A stretch of 64,000 bases of DNA from Siphonodentalium dalli (Eukaryota; Mollusca; Scaphopoda; Gadilida; Siphonodentaliidae), in assembly GCA_032622095.1 (NCBI GenBank), contig CP136065.1, forward strand, positions 65,959,031 to 66,023,030, written 5' to 3'. Positions 12,201 through 21,121 of this stretch are shown here, piece after piece. The position numbers and the translations under genes are program-made. The notes beneath the pieces were generated by a model. The model saw only the letters and a program-made list of their open reading frames with translations, did not search any database and was not told the DNA's origin. Numbering within the stretch: position 1 is the stretch's first letter; each line of letters starts with the position of its first letter.

Positions 12201-15200
12201 TCGATAGTTCAGCAATGCTAGATGGTATATGTGAAATTATAAATATGAATTTCTGTTGCTTTTGTTATTTGAGCCAGAATAATTTTGTTCTGTCGAATCC
12301 ACTACGTAACAGTTACCGAATTGTGTTCACATTCCCTAAATGTGGTCATTCCGTTGAATATATACAGGGTGGTGGTCATCATTTTATGGCAATATACAGT
12401 AATGCTCTAAATAATTGACTCTTTAACCACAGCAGAATTATGGGTAATTTTTCAGGATTTAGTCGGAAATATGGCTTGTTGCCATTCATCAGAAAGCTCT
12501 CATGGTTAAAGAGTCGATTATTTAGAGCATTACTTTATAAGGTGGAAAAGGGACTATCCCAGGTATCAGCCTAGAGGGTGACTTGGGAGACATCTTCTCC
12601 CTAAAATGTGCCACTTCTCCCTATTTTGGTTCCAGGGAGAAGTGACTACTCTCTCATATAACAGTATGCATTTGTCCCAACAGCATATTTTAAGTTTAGT
12701 TATTGATTATAATGGTGTATTTACTCACTATGCTGGTTTGATAAATGGCCTCTTATATTGCATTATACTTATTGGATCATAGAAGGGTGATGATGGGGGT
12801 GTAAATTGAACTTCATCCTTCATTACTTCTCCCTAATAACAGTCCACTACTCCCTAATAACCAACAAGCCTTAAAATAGCGTGTCTGTCATTTGCAGAAT
12901 GAGGTCCCCAGAGGGTGAATTTAGTGATGCTACCCCGCATAGTGGGCTAGCATCACCAAATTAACCCTCTGGGGACCTCATTCTGCTTACACAGTGGGCT
13001 AGCATCACTAAATTCACCCTCAGGGGACCTCATTCTGCAAATGACAGACACGCTATTTCAAGGCTTGATAACCAAGCAGGGAGAAGTGACTTCCCCGAAT
13101 TAAAAACCTCCTGGTTGGTCCCTGGATTTACCGAAAGCCCCCCCCCCCCCCCCCCCCCCACACCATTGGGGAAATCTAAATGGCAGTCAAATTGGGAATT
13201 TTCAAACAGGTGAACCACTGGAAAATATACAGCTGATATATAAGTTGTCATGGCTAAAACAACAACTGTCAGTAAAATATGACAACCAATTTGTTGAGAG
13301 ATCTGTACTGTACTATAAAGACATCAACTAATCACTTTGTCAAAATATATCATAAAATTTTAAGTTTATTTTGAGGATCTGCATACCAAAATCAATCACT
13401 GTGGTAAATTGGGACATTTTAATAATAATAATGGTTCTCTATATAGCGCATATCTACAGTAGCAGCTGATTGTAAGCTCTTCACAGTATTACCCCAGCTG
13501 TTGATCAATCCCGAGTTTTGTGCCTGCTGCCATTTTACAGGCGCTTCACTAAAGTGGCTTACACATACCCAACAACCAGGTCCCTATTTCTCGTCTGGGT
13601 ACACATGTACGATGAAGAAAGCTCCAAGCTTAACCTGACCAAGCCACTGTTGTGGAGACGATAATCCACCGGCGGGCGGGAACTCATACCAGTGCATAAT
13701 CACCATTGCAAGTCTGACACTCTAACCACTGGGCTACCAAACTCCACATTTTAGATTAGAAATTTGGGGAAAATGGGGTACTTTTAGTATTTGGATAGGG
13801 GTCTGTATTCGGACCACAGTGATACCAAGGATAATCCCTGGAAAGAACAAATGTTTGTACTGGTATGTACAGTATTGCTCTGAGTAATCGACTTCTTAAC
13901 CACAGCAGAATTATGGGTAACTTTTCAGGATTTAGTCGGAAATATGGCTTGTTGCCATTCATCGGAAAGCTCTCCTGAAAAGTTACCCATAATTCTGCTG
14001 TGGTTAAGGAATCGATTACTTAGAGCATTACTGTACATGTAGCAACAGAGCCTAGAGGTTTTTTGATAGAGTTATATTCTCATTATCTTACAAATGTCTT
14101 GCTTATTTTGTCCTTATGATAAATTTAGTACTGCACGACAACTGTAGTGCTGCACGACAGAATTCTCATGATAAATGTAGTACTGTTCGACAGAATTCTC
14201 ATGATAAATGTAGTATTGTACGACATAATTCTCATGATAACTGTAGTTCTGCACAACATACATGTAATTCTCATGATAACTGGAGTACTGCACGACACAA
14301 TTCTCATGATAAATGTAGTACTGCACGACAGAATTCTCATGATAACTGTAGTTCTGCACAACATAATTCTCATGACTGGAGTACTGCATGACAGAATTCT
14401 CATGATAATTGTAGTACTGCACGACATAATTCTCACGATAAATGTAGTACTGCACGACAGAATTCTCATGATAAATGTAGTTCTGCACAACATAATTCTC
14501 ATGATAACTAGAGTACTGAACGACAGAATCCTCATGATATTACTGTGGTACTGCATGGCAGAATTCTGTGATATTTGATGCCTGATAGAAGCACACAATA
14601 AAATGTTAGATTTTCATCCTTTCATAAATAGTTATATTTTTGTGCATATATTTGTTATATTCATTAGCATTCTTTCTATTATAGTTCAAGAACAATACAC
14701 ATCTGTATTCAGTAATAACAGAACGAGAAGCTTCAAAAGGCATGGGAGTAACTCATCAAATCCAGTCGATACACATGTTCCCAAAAGGTTAGAAACTATC
14801 ATGCTTAACCCTTTACCCAACAGAAGGGCCCTGTGCCAATGCATTCTCTTATATATGCGAGTCGACCATAGGTCGCCTCGCATATATAAGAGAATGCATT
14901 GGCTTAACACATTAAAAATTATAAAATTGTTAAAGAATGTAAGAAAAAATGGTAAAAAGTGTTAAAAAAAGATTTTGTTTAGGCCAATGCATTCTCTTAT
15001 ATATGCGAGGCGACCTATGGTCGACTCGCATATATAAGAGAATGCATTGGCCCAGGGCTAACTGTAACTATCACAATGTGGTCAAGGAGCCGGTTCCAAT
15101 GATATCCATATTTGTATGGTTCTATTGAGACAGACCGAAGATATTTTAGGCTGTTGAAGCTTTATTTGGCCGGTTTGTTGGGTAAAGGGTTAACCCTTTC

Positions 15201-18200
15201 ATTTATGGGAGCTGTGCTTGTGCAGCATTAAGATCCTTTGCCAATACATTCTCTTCTATATGTGAGTCTCTCATTGGGAGCCTCACATATATAAGAGAAT
15301 GCATTGGCTTACAAGGTCAAGGTAAATACTGTAAGGCCAATGCATTATCTTATATATGCAAGGCTCCCTGTGGGATACTCGAATATATAAGAGAATGCTT
15401 TGTAGTGATGTTCTGATAATGAAAAAGCCCATCGGACCGATTTCCGATAACTGGAGGCACAATCGGCCGATTTCCGATTCAGATTCCGATGTTTATATAT
15501 TTTTTGCGTTTGTTCCCATAATGGACCTTATATACACCCATTGCACTCCATATCCCGGTATAGTTTCAAAGCCAAATACATAAAAATATATATATTATAG
15601 TATTTCTGCCGACGTCAGTTGTGCACTGCCTTTGATGTATGCCAGTAGTTGTTTTGACAAAGAGATCAAAGGTGTCGAGTAACGTTATCACTGTAAGGGG
15701 AACACTTGCACGCGGTATAAAGGTCTTGATTGAATACTTGTTAGTTGCGACAATGTATGGAATGCCATGATTATTAACTAAATTTAGAATGATGGATAAT
15801 AATTGGTGTCATATTTTTCTGATATTTCCCAAATTTCCATTGTCTTTTAATAACTGGGAAGCCTTTATAGTTCCGCCTACTCAAATTTTGTTTTGCTAGA
15901 CTTCCTCCGAGTTCAACGTGGAGCTAAGCATATTTCATAGCGTACACCATAGCTTGTAATCAGAGCAACAATGGCGACAAAAACACGTGCAATTTGGGAC
16001 TACTTCACCATATTGTCCCTTACAGACGAAAAAGCTAATTATGCCCCTCCTCGCGTTTGTCATTATTGAAGACAGATCTGATCGCGACTACTAATTCATT
16101 CAGTGCATGCTTCAAATTATTGACATAGCATGTGACGTCACAGCATGGCACGTGCTCAATCGGAAACTATATGTGCATTGTAATGAGGTCAGTTGTTGAA
16201 TCTATTTCGTATCCACGCGATTGAACCAATAACTTCATATTACACGGGATATATCGGAGAGATGTATTGCCATGCTTATATATAATCCAAACAGACTGTT
16301 TGGATGATGCCAATAACTTCTTTTTAGGTTGTTACTACTGCGTTTGACATTCAATACTACGGTTCTATTGTGTACGTTCATTAAAGCATGCATATAGCGC
16401 TTAGATACTAGAATGTTTTTGATTGTTTTGACAATCAATACTATGGTTCTATTGTGTACGTTCATTAAAGCATGCATATAGCGCTTAGATACTAGAATGT
16501 TTTTGATTGTTTTGACAATCAGTAAAAGCCGATATTCAACTGCGAGGTACGATTGATATCCGATGGGTTATTATCGGCCGATTCCGATTATCTGAACATC
16601 ACTAATGCTTTGCCACATGGTTTTTGCTAAATTTTACGAAGCTCCAGTCATGGAAGTGTTATCTAACATATTTGTTTTATAGGTTATCATTATAGGTATT
16701 AAAACGGGTGTCTGAATGGTTCAGCAAAAATCACACCTTGCCCTCCAGAATGACAGTAACAAGTCAGAATGGAGGACTCCCCAAATAATTGTATGGATGA
16801 CATGAGATAGGGTAGGATGCCTGCCAGGCATATTAACCCTTTCAGTGCCAAGTCCTATTTTTGTATCAACCCATATTTCCTTGATCATTTTTCAAATTTA
16901 TTGATTATAATAATGTGATACATTGATGGAAAGAGCTCTATCAAATTTATTGATTATAATAATGTGATACATTGATGGAAAGAGCTCTAAGAGCTCTTTC
17001 CATCAATGTATCACATTATTATAATCAATAAATTTGAAAAATGATCAAGGATTATTGGTTGATACAAAAATCGGACTTGGCACTGAAAGGGTTAAAGAGG
17101 AGGCCAAATATAAGAATGACCAAGGTCCCAATCTATCACAGACAAATTGCTCCTCGTTCTAATGACATGCATTTTGAAATGAAAGCAGGATCCTGCAGCG
17201 GTTTAGTGGAATTTTGAAAAGAGTTTTCGAACATACTCTCAAAAAGCCAATTTATTTTAATGCCAAAAATCAAGTTTAGACATTTTGGAAATTAACTCAC
17301 AATGAGTTGAAAAGATGCCAACATGTTTTGATAGATCATCACCAGTTGCAGATTGCTGACTCTTCGCCATACTAAGTGTATGTCATGTTGCGTTTCGTCT
17401 TGTACACACACTTTCCTAAAAGTTTAGAAACTATCCTGCTTTATCTAATGTAATATGGCCCTGCGAAGATTCGATGTCGACATCAGCAATCTGATTTGGG
17501 ATCAATAAATTTCAGCTTTCCGATTCGTATATTTTCAAATCCGGTTACTCTCATTTTTTACGAGGATAGGGACAACAAAATGTGTCATTTACCGACGAGT
17601 TTAAACAAACAGTGAACTGGCGGATTCCCACATTGTGCCGTGTTCACCTGTCGTGTCATGTCGGAATGTATGATAGAAGATGTACTCGTACATTATATGA
17701 AGTTACCTCACGTTACATGGAATGCAGCACTACAAATCAACCTCTGGTTACTACGTGGCGAGTCATGTGCTTGGATGTCAAAGAGTCTTATTTATCTGGG
17801 ACTACACATATTTCTTTACGCATGCAAACAACGCATAGTTACATGAAATGTCATCGCAGGCCACTGTTAGTTTCACGTCCCATTTGTTGATTTAAATATG
17901 TTTTGGGTTAAGTATTAAATAGATTCTACAACTCGTGCCAGTTTATAGCGAAATTTATAAAACTTGTCTTGTAAATTAGGTCTGGACCTCGCCAAACGTA
18001 TTGTTGATCATGTATCATGATTCGTATAATATCATGAACAAGTGTATCGTTACAGCCCCATTGAATGTTCAATCCTGCATTAATGAATTTATCATATTTA
18101 AACACATTATTTTTAGAACTAATGCGAAATACTATAGAAAATGAATTTGATATACTGTAATTATACATCAACATTTGTTATTATAAAATGTCCTCAAATT

Positions 18201-19081
18201 ACCTTTCAGACCTGGTCAACCATCTCTGCCAATTCCACTACCGACGAGAGTAGCTAATGGTTCTCCTGATTCAGATGAGGAGGACACCCACTTTGATGAC
18301 TCACAGGTTAGATTTGTTTATATACAGATATTCTCAAAACAAATTGAGACCAAAGTCTGATTGCGTTTTATGTCAACCAACAACTAGCGTCACCAAATTA
18401 TATATATAGTTTGTCCGACATTTGCAGTGATGCTATCCTGCACAGCGGGTTAGCATCACCAAATTCACCCTCTGGGGACCACATTCTACTTAGGCCTTAT
18501 CTTCTGGGAAGTGTCTATAGTCTCAAATTAACGTTGCTTTTAGTTACTTTTTCCCTTCTGTTCAGTTTCTATATCCTCATTTTTTGCAGAAATAAAATGC
18601 ATAATCATGGTGCCTATTAATGTTAAACATCACCAACTTCAATCTGATTCTAGGTCTCCCATAGCAGTTGAGACCTAAGCAGAATGAGGTCCACAGAGGG
18701 TGTATTTGGTGATGCTAGCCCACTGTGTGGGATAACATCACTAAATTCACCCTCTCGGGACCTCATTCTGGAAATGTTAGACACACTAAATTCAGGCTTG
18801 ATGTAGTTGTAACCCCTGTTACAATTCCGTATCCTTTTCAGATCTGGAGCAATCCGCCTGCACCTTCCAACAAAGGAGACTCCGAGCTCAAATACCTGGA
18901 TCTCGATCTCGACGAGCTGCCAAGCGAACCAGAAACACCACGGGCAAAACCATCGCCGCAACAAACCAGCCTTCCAACACCGACGGAGTACAGAGAAATC
19001 GACTTTGTCAAAACACAAGCCCTTACAGACTTACAACAGTTGACGTTGCGCGAACGGCAAAAAGATATTACCGGAGATTAA
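1..19081 (+). CDS. GAB: GAB/DOS-family docking adaptor, 3' part (five exons)
   Basis: Exons 1-238, 1779-2885, 14685-14787, 18210-18306 and 18842-19081 join with matching phases (1, 1, 2, 0) into 594 codons ending in TAA; the 5' end lies upstream of the window. Residues 1-78 are the second half of a PH domain. The tail has six YxxP sites (Crk SH2 type), three YxxM sites (YIGM, YTDM, YTNM; PI3K p85 type), a YVNA Grb2-type site, proline stretches such as PPIPPRP and PPRPKP (SH3 ligands), and near the end YLDLDLD plus YREIDFV, which match the paired SHP2 sites of GAB proteins. The family sits at the membrane under receptor tyrosine kinases and recruits PI3K and SHP2. PH domain, motif order and C-terminal pair make the family call firm; whether it is GAB1, GAB2 or the invertebrate DOS form cannot be settled. 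Intron 2 is about 11.8 kb and full of MITEs. No promoter is in the window. Confidence 0.88.
303..519. mobile_element. MITE-A1 (TA target, CAGT ends)
   Basis: Family A: near-complete palindrome of about 215 bp with ends CAGTAATGCCCTAAATAATC flanked by TA. CAGT ends next to TA are typical of Tc1/mariner elements. No coding capacity. This copy has a mutated left end (CCATAATG) and lies in GAB intron 1. Confidence 0.85.
530..880. repeat. Repeat T1, split by B1
   Basis: GGGACCAGCC...GAGAAxTCACTTCTC...GGGAGAAGT and CCAACATCAC...TATGATCCAATA match 56318-56650. Confidence 0.65.
588..813. mobile_element. MITE-B1 (TTAA target)
   Basis: Family B: ends TTAACCCTTTCATGA, with a TGCTGCACCAGCGCAGCT inner segment and two internal hairpins; TTAA duplication as in piggyBac-type elements. 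This copy starts TTAACAC and is inserted in a T-family repeat. Confidence 0.8.
1000..1096. repeat. Repeat V copy 1
   Basis: CATAGAATTATC, ATAAATTTGTCGCTTTTGAT and GCAGCTCATG occur in the same order at 53979-54092. Confidence 0.7.
1256..1697. mobile_element. MITE-F1 (8-bp target duplications)
   Basis: Family F: ends CAAGCCTTGAAATAGTGTG, about 440 bp. Each end folds into its own hairpin (GAATGAGGTCCCCAGAGGG stem), with a unique centre. F3 and F4 show perfect 8-bp duplications, suggesting a hAT-type element. This copy has a near match (TTTAGGAA/TTTTGGAA). Confidence 0.82.
1779..2885 (+). CDS. GAB: GAB-like large exon: proline/tyrosine-rich docking region
   Basis: Acceptor TATTTTCAG ends at 1778; the first two bases complete a proline codon with exon 1. 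The donor is AAAAG/GTTTGT at 2886, phase 1. The 369 residues are low-complexity and disordered-looking, with proline runs, a serine run (RSSSSSSSR) and the motifs LYDVPP (twice), LYKVPP, LYDHP, IYKLP, VYQVPP, KYVNAS, YIGM, EYTDM and EYTNM. A later GT at 2890 would put the next exons out of frame with the 14685 exon, so 2886 is preferred. MITE-F2 starts about 28 bp past the donor, and MITE-F1 ends about 80 bp before the acceptor. Confidence 0.88.
2914..3150. mobile_element. MITE-F2, left half
   Basis: Subfamily with CAGGCCTGAAAATATTGTGC end; stops after the central segment. Lies 28 bp after a GAB donor. Confidence 0.75.
3151..4110. other. GAB intron 2, little recognised
   Basis: AT-rich and without a supported frame; only the inverted repeat at 3612-3764 stands out. 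Confidence 0.6.
3612..3764. repeat. Imperfect inverted repeat
   Basis: CTTTCGGCCACTAGTCTACTTC and GAAGCCCAGTGGCCGAATG pair partially across about 150 bp. Confidence 0.6.
4111..4341. mobile_element. MITE-B2
   Basis: Left TTAA intact, right end TTAT. The second hairpin has lost its apex. Confidence 0.8.
4549..4995. mobile_element. MITE-F3, perfect target duplication
   Basis: GTTTCAAC at 4541-4548 and 4996-5003 flanks ends CAAGCCAGGATT and AATCCAAGCTTG. Confidence 0.9.
5168..5713. repeat. AGCTCAACTTG-bounded repeat
   Basis: Starts AGCTCAACTTGAC and ends CCAAGTTGAGCT; the interior includes CCGTGTGTCTGTGTGTCC and CATCTTGATTTC/CATCTTGGATTT echoes. Probably a decayed element of the kind common in marine invertebrates. 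Confidence 0.55.
5872..6998. mobile_element. Inverted-repeat element K1
   Basis: Ends AAAGTAATTGACC and its exact complement. The interior has GGTATTACC/GGTAATACC-type inverted motifs near both sides. Hosts the D variant; C1 sits across its right edge. Confidence 0.65.
6344..6751. mobile_element. MITE-D variant carrying one hairpin
   Basis: Ends TTAACCCTTTCAGTGCCA as in family D, but the interior contains one B/C-type hairpin (6632-6704) next to TTGGCACAGG. Inserted in element K1. Confidence 0.82.
6997..7396. mobile_element. MITE-C1 (TTAA target)
   Basis: Family C: ends TTAACCCTTTACCCAACA, two hairpins 80 bp apart, then a non-palindromic right portion (AGCCGGTTCCAATG, TTTGGCCGGTTT) of about 145 bp. 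Inserted at the edge of element K1. Carries a duplicated GGCCGGTTTT. Confidence 0.88.
7400..7862. mobile_element. Inverted-repeat element S1
   Basis: TAGCTCTATGCCTGTAGAG at left and CTCTGTTGGCGTAGCCA at right, plus internal TAATATATTTCTTAG and TGTTCCTTAAT arms; degraded. Confidence 0.6.
8021..8283. mobile_element. MITE-B3
   Basis: Inverted orientation; both TTAA ends and both hairpins present. Confidence 0.85.
8636..8821. mobile_element. MITE-A2
   Basis: Both ends intact; the right arm lacks an inner segment of about 30 bp. Lies inside the first unit of a 459-bp tandem duplication. Confidence 0.88.
9095..9280. mobile_element. MITE-A3
   Basis: Base-identical to A2 because it is carried by the second unit of the 459-bp duplication; not an independent insertion. 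Confidence 0.88.
9350..9507. repeat. Palindrome at the end of the 459-bp duplication
   Basis: Arms of about 75 bp meet at AACCCGAAGGGTTTACA; the outer parts read ACTGTCATGTGGACTG and CAGTCCACATGACAGT. Confidence 0.85.
10310..11590. repeat. Diverged about 130-bp satellite in E-long
   Basis: Recurrent TTTAAGTCATCTGAGGT, CCTATCxxATGACA, GGTCAAATTACCCAT and GAGCTGATAATAAA-like blocks, about six units, interrupted by P1. Confidence 0.75.
10630..11101. mobile_element. Element P1 (TTAAAGG group), nested in the E-long satellite
   Basis: TTAAAGGCCCACTTAA ... TTAAGTGGGTCTTTAA, with inner arms around ATATTATATACCATTTG. Includes a (TACATG)n run near 11030. Confidence 0.82.
11775..12100. mobile_element. 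K-related fragment
   Basis: ATGTAATTGACCC and several GCGGT/ACCGC-type motifs as in K1; no clear right end. Confidence 0.45.
12395..12537. mobile_element. MITE-A4
   Basis: The long left arm is followed by only about 35 bp of right arm; the right end is damaged (ACTTTA). Confidence 0.82.
12560..13126. repeat. Repeat T2, opposite orientation, hosting F4
   Basis: AGCCTAGAGGGTGACTTGG, several TTCTCCCTA blocks and GGAGAAGTGACTTCCCC; ends TTGGTCCCTGG. Confidence 0.65.
12865..13067. mobile_element. MITE-F4, short form with perfect target duplication
   Basis: ATAACCAA at 12857-12864 and 13068-13075. The centre is deleted, leaving terminal stems. Inserted in repeat T2. Confidence 0.9.
13138..13159. 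repeat. Poly(C) run, 22 bases
   Basis: Uninterrupted C; its true length is uncertain in most sequencing. Confidence 0.9.
13428..13746 (-). mobile_element. Second tRNA-derived SINE family
   Basis: The minus strand starts GTGGAGTTTGGTAGCCCAGT with box A TAGCCCAGTGGT at 13725-13736; body GTCTCCACAACAGTGGCTTG; tail ATATAGAGAACC then (ATT)n. Confidence 0.75.
13868..14035. mobile_element. MITE-A5
   Basis: Intact TA-CAGT and ACTG-TA ends; the central stem is partly deleted. Confidence 0.88.
14111..14545. repeat. 33-bp minisatellite
   Basis: Unit CATGATAAATGTAGTACTGC + ACGACAGAATTCT, about 13 copies, alternating GACAGAATTC and AACATAATTC forms. Starts of units are 33 bp apart (14156, 14189, 14222). 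Confidence 0.92.
14685..14787 (+). CDS. GAB: GAB-like small exon (103 bp)
   Basis: It lies between acceptor TTTCTATTATAG and donor CCAAAAG/GTTAGA. The phase-1 entry and phase-2 exit fit the flanking exons exactly, which is the main support for this otherwise isolated exon. The peptide contains RTRSFKRHGSNSSNP and resembles the region of vertebrate GAB1 that precedes its C-terminal SHP2 site. A 33-bp minisatellite ends about 125 bp upstream, and a TTAA MITE (C2) begins 17 bp after the donor. Confidence 0.8.
14805..15193. mobile_element. MITE-C2, 17 bp after a GAB exon donor
   Basis: Nearly identical to C1 and C3. Its right TTAA is also the left TTAA of B4. Confidence 0.88.
15971..16069 (+). 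pseudogene. Relic of hAT transposase start (BED zinc finger)
   Basis: ATG opens a 32-codon frame, MATKTRAIWDYFTILSL... ending at TGA. The IWDYF core followed by a lysine/alanine segment and a Cys-His matches the N-terminal BED finger of hAT transposases; the second half of the finger and the catalytic domain are absent. Its position inside an element with hAT ends and 8-bp duplications supports the reading. Confidence 0.6.
16361..16528. repeat. 84-bp tandem duplication within the hAT element
   Basis: A unit containing GGTTCTATTGTGTACGTTC occurs at 16361 and again at 16445, almost unchanged. Confidence 0.85.
16833..17095. mobile_element. MITE-D2
   Basis: Family D: palindromic from end to end, TTAACCCTTTCAGTGCCAAG ... 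GAGCTC centre. This copy has an extra 49-bp repeat of its left stem (TCAAATTTATTGATT...). Confidence 0.88.
17096..18209. other. GAB intron 3, unique-looking sequence
   Basis: No repeat family recognised. A 102-codon frame at 17582 has no protein-like features. Confidence 0.6.
18210..18306 (+). CDS. GAB: GAB-like exon (97 bp), acidic segment
   Basis: The acceptor is TTACCTTTCAG and the donor CACAG/GTTAGA. One base completes an arginine codon, then 32 codons follow ending at phase 0. The peptide goes from PGQPSLPIPLP (SH3-ligand-like) to SPDSDEEDTHFDDSQ, comparable in place and composition to the serine/acidic stretch before the SHP2 site in GAB1. Confidence 0.85.
18405..18800. mobile_element. 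MITE-F5, just before the last GAB exon
   Basis: The left hairpin is truncated; the right end TTCAGGCTTG is intact 41 bp before the exon. Confidence 0.8.
18842..19081 (+). CDS. GAB: GAB-like terminal exon with SHP2-binding motifs
   Basis: Acceptor TCCTTTTCAG ends at 18841; 79 codons follow and then TAA at 19079-19081. It carries KYLDLDLDELP and, about 40 residues later, TEYREIDFVKTQAL, the bisphosphotyrosine layout that activates SHP2 in GAB proteins (a family fact). MITE-F5 ends about 41 bp before the exon. The first AATAAA after the stop is at 19415, inside MITE D; a weaker CATAAA occurs earlier. Confidence 0.88.
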   Translation: MWSNPPAPSNKGDSELKYLDLDLDELPSEPETPRAKPSPQQTSLPTPTEYREIDFVKTQALTDLQQLTLRERQKDITGD

Positions 19082-19269
19082 AAACCTAGATTTTTGTTTT
19101 TATATTTTATTTCTTATTTATTAAGTTAGTTTTCATACTGAGTGGATTGCCAAAAGTCATGTCATATGCATTTGCTTAAAGGATTAGCTACCATTTAATT
19201 TCATTATTTATATGGCCCTTTGTTTTGCATAAAACCCCTCTTGGTCAGTTATCAACTGGATCATGTGTG

Positions 19270-19484
19270 TTAACCCTTTCAGTGCCAAGTCCGATTTTTG
19301 TATCAACCCATATTTCCTTGATCAATTTTCAAATTTATTGATTATAATAATGTGATACATTGATGGAAAGAGCTCTTAGAGCTCTTTCCATCAATGTATC
19401 ACATTATTATAATCAATAAATTTGAAAAATGATCAAGGAAATATGGGTTGATACAAAAATCAGACTTGGCACTGAAAGGGTTAA
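19270..19484. mobile_element. MITE-D3, near-perfect palindrome downstream of GAB
   Basis: 215 bp, TTAA at both ends, arms almost exact complements. AATAAA at 19415-19420 is the first canonical poly(A) hexamer after the GAB stop. Confidence 0.9.
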
Positions 19485-19521
19485 AGATGGTTTATCTCTT
19501 TATAAAACAAATTTTATATAA

Positions 19522-19920
19522 TTTCCTGGGTATGAAATAATACGTGTGAGTTGGAAATCCATGCCCGGAAACGATTCTATCAATTAAAAATATTTATTTA
19601 TTTTGATATTATTTTATTATAATGTGACAAATATAGTATAAATTTATGGAATATATTTGTTACTATATTAGAAATTTTAGAAAGAAGCTTCCAGGGTCGT
19701 GCTCCCAATGAATGCGAGCCGCAAAATGTCTCCATTTGATTGTATATATTGTAATATTAAAGTGCGAATCAAGTAGATAAGACCTAGAGTGTAGCATATC
19801 ATTAACGAATGGCAGAGTTTTTTTAGACCGTAAAAAATCCAAATAAAATCAATATTAATTGATAGACGCGTTTCTGGACAGGGGTCTTCGATTCATAATT
19901 ATTATTTCATACCCAGGAAA
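19522..19920. mobile_element. Inverted-repeat element N
   Basis: TTTCCTGGGTATGAAATAAT and its exact complement border 400 bp of AT-rich DNA; inner ATTGATAGA/TCTATCAAT also pairs. Confidence 0.8.
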
Positions 19921-20172
19921 CTATATATATCATGTTGCAAAAAAGATAATCCATCTTTAAGTAGCGTTCTGGCAAATCCATTGCATTTGTCCGTACGTTG
20001 CGTTGACAAGATCAGTTGTTTGTATTAAACTGTTCACATGGATGCATATATTGCGTTATAACTGTGTGCGGGATAGAGTCACTAAATTCATGCATTCATT
20101 TCAAGTCCTATTTCACCATAAAAAATATACCAATTGTAAAAATATTTCTTCCTCTCAATGAATAGATCTCTC

Positions 20173-20464
20173 TTAAAGGGGTACTGTACACTAAGTCTGG
20201 CCATTTATGGGACCATCTCCTTTTATATTCAACAGAATATATGCAACAAATGAATTAATTTGAGCCATGGATTATTGCAAAATATGAACGATGCAAACAG
20301 ACTCCATTAAAATTACCATCTTGTTTTACATCGTTCATAAGTAAATGGGGGTATTTTGCATTAAATCCGTGGCTCAAATTCATTGATTTGTTGCATATAT
20401 TCTGTTGAGGATAAAAGGATATTGTCCCATAAATGGCTGGATTTAGTGTACAGTACCCCTTTAA
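20173..20464. mobile_element. Palindromic element O (TTAAAGG group)
   Basis: Ends TTAAAGGGGTACTGTACAC and its complement with TTAA at both sides. Arms of about 120 bp pair imperfectly (CAACAGAATATATGCAACAAA). Confidence 0.85.
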
Positions 20465-20655
20465 ATGTAACACTGAAAACCAGAAATGATTTGGCATTTT
20501 TTCGCAAACGTAATCGCTTTGAATTCCCAACAATACCGAATTCAAAAATCTGACAATACAAGTCACAAGATATAATTAGAAGCACGGGTTGGTTATGACG
20601 TTACAATCTCGGATGGTGACTCATCAATCTCACACAGGAGCTTTCCATACTTGTC

Positions 20656-21121
20656 TATATGTGACCGCCATATCAAATCCAGTCGTAAGTCGGGATTTTT
20701 TTACCCTGTGCCAATGCATTCTCTTATATATGCGAGTCGACCATAGCTCGCCTCGCATATATAAGAGAATGCATTGGCCTAACAATTTTTTATCATTTTT
20801 TTTAAATAAATGTTTCTTACAATTTTTAGGACATAAAATAAAAAACATCCATTACCCTGCAGGGAGCCCCATACATATATAGAAGCATATAGAAGAGTGT
20901 CGTCTGCTCCTGTTTGTCTGGGGCTCTGTATGGGTGAAATTATAAAATTGTTAAAGAATACAAGAACAAATTATTAAAATTGTAAAAAATTGTTAGGCCA
21001 ATGCATTCTCTTATATATGCGAGGCGACCTATGGTCGACTCGCATATATAAGAGAATGCATTGGCACAGGGTAAAAAAAATCCCGACTTACGACTGGATT
21101 TGATATGGCGGGTCACATATT
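20656..21121. mobile_element. Hairpin-carrying element with ATATGTGACC ends
   Basis: Inverted ends of about 50 bp (ATATGTGACCGCCATATC ... AGTCGTAAGTCGGGATTTT) unrelated to TTAACCCTTT, enclosing the same CCCTGTG-hairpin-spacer-hairpin-CACAGGG core as families B and C. Confidence 0.85.

Larger units (their letters stand above)
15403..16604. mobile_element. Non-autonomous hAT element inside MITE-B4
   Basis: Ends are TAGTGATGTTC and GAACATCACTA, flanked by a perfect 8-bp duplication ATGCTTTG (15395-15402 and 16605-16612) that splits a TTAA MITE. Subterminal ATCGGCCGATT-type repeats occur at both ends. Length (1.2 kb) is too short for a transposase, but the start of a BED zinc finger remains at 15971. 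Confidence 0.88.
15190..16662. mobile_element. MITE-B4, split by hAT element
   Basis: Shares its left TTAA (15190-15193) with the right end of C2. The hAT copy interrupts hairpin 2. The right end is mutated (GTGTTATC). Confidence 0.82.

Noticed and set aside
14111-14545. CRISPR-like array
   Set aside because: Whole units repeat with no unique spacers, and the DNA is from an animal genome.
14114-14598. Several frames of 90-157 codons on both strands
   Set aside because: They are by-products of the 33-bp minisatellite, whose period is divisible by three; the peptides are pure repeats.
16235-16477. 80-codon minus-strand frame in the hAT element
   Set aside because: Made by the 84-bp tandem duplication; it does not resemble a transposase.
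17582-17890. 102-codon frame in GAB intron 3
   Set aside because: No domain, no matching splice phase, composition like the surrounding intron.
20255-20585. Minus-strand frames of 74 and 103 codons
   Set aside because: They run through palindromic element O and have no conserved features.
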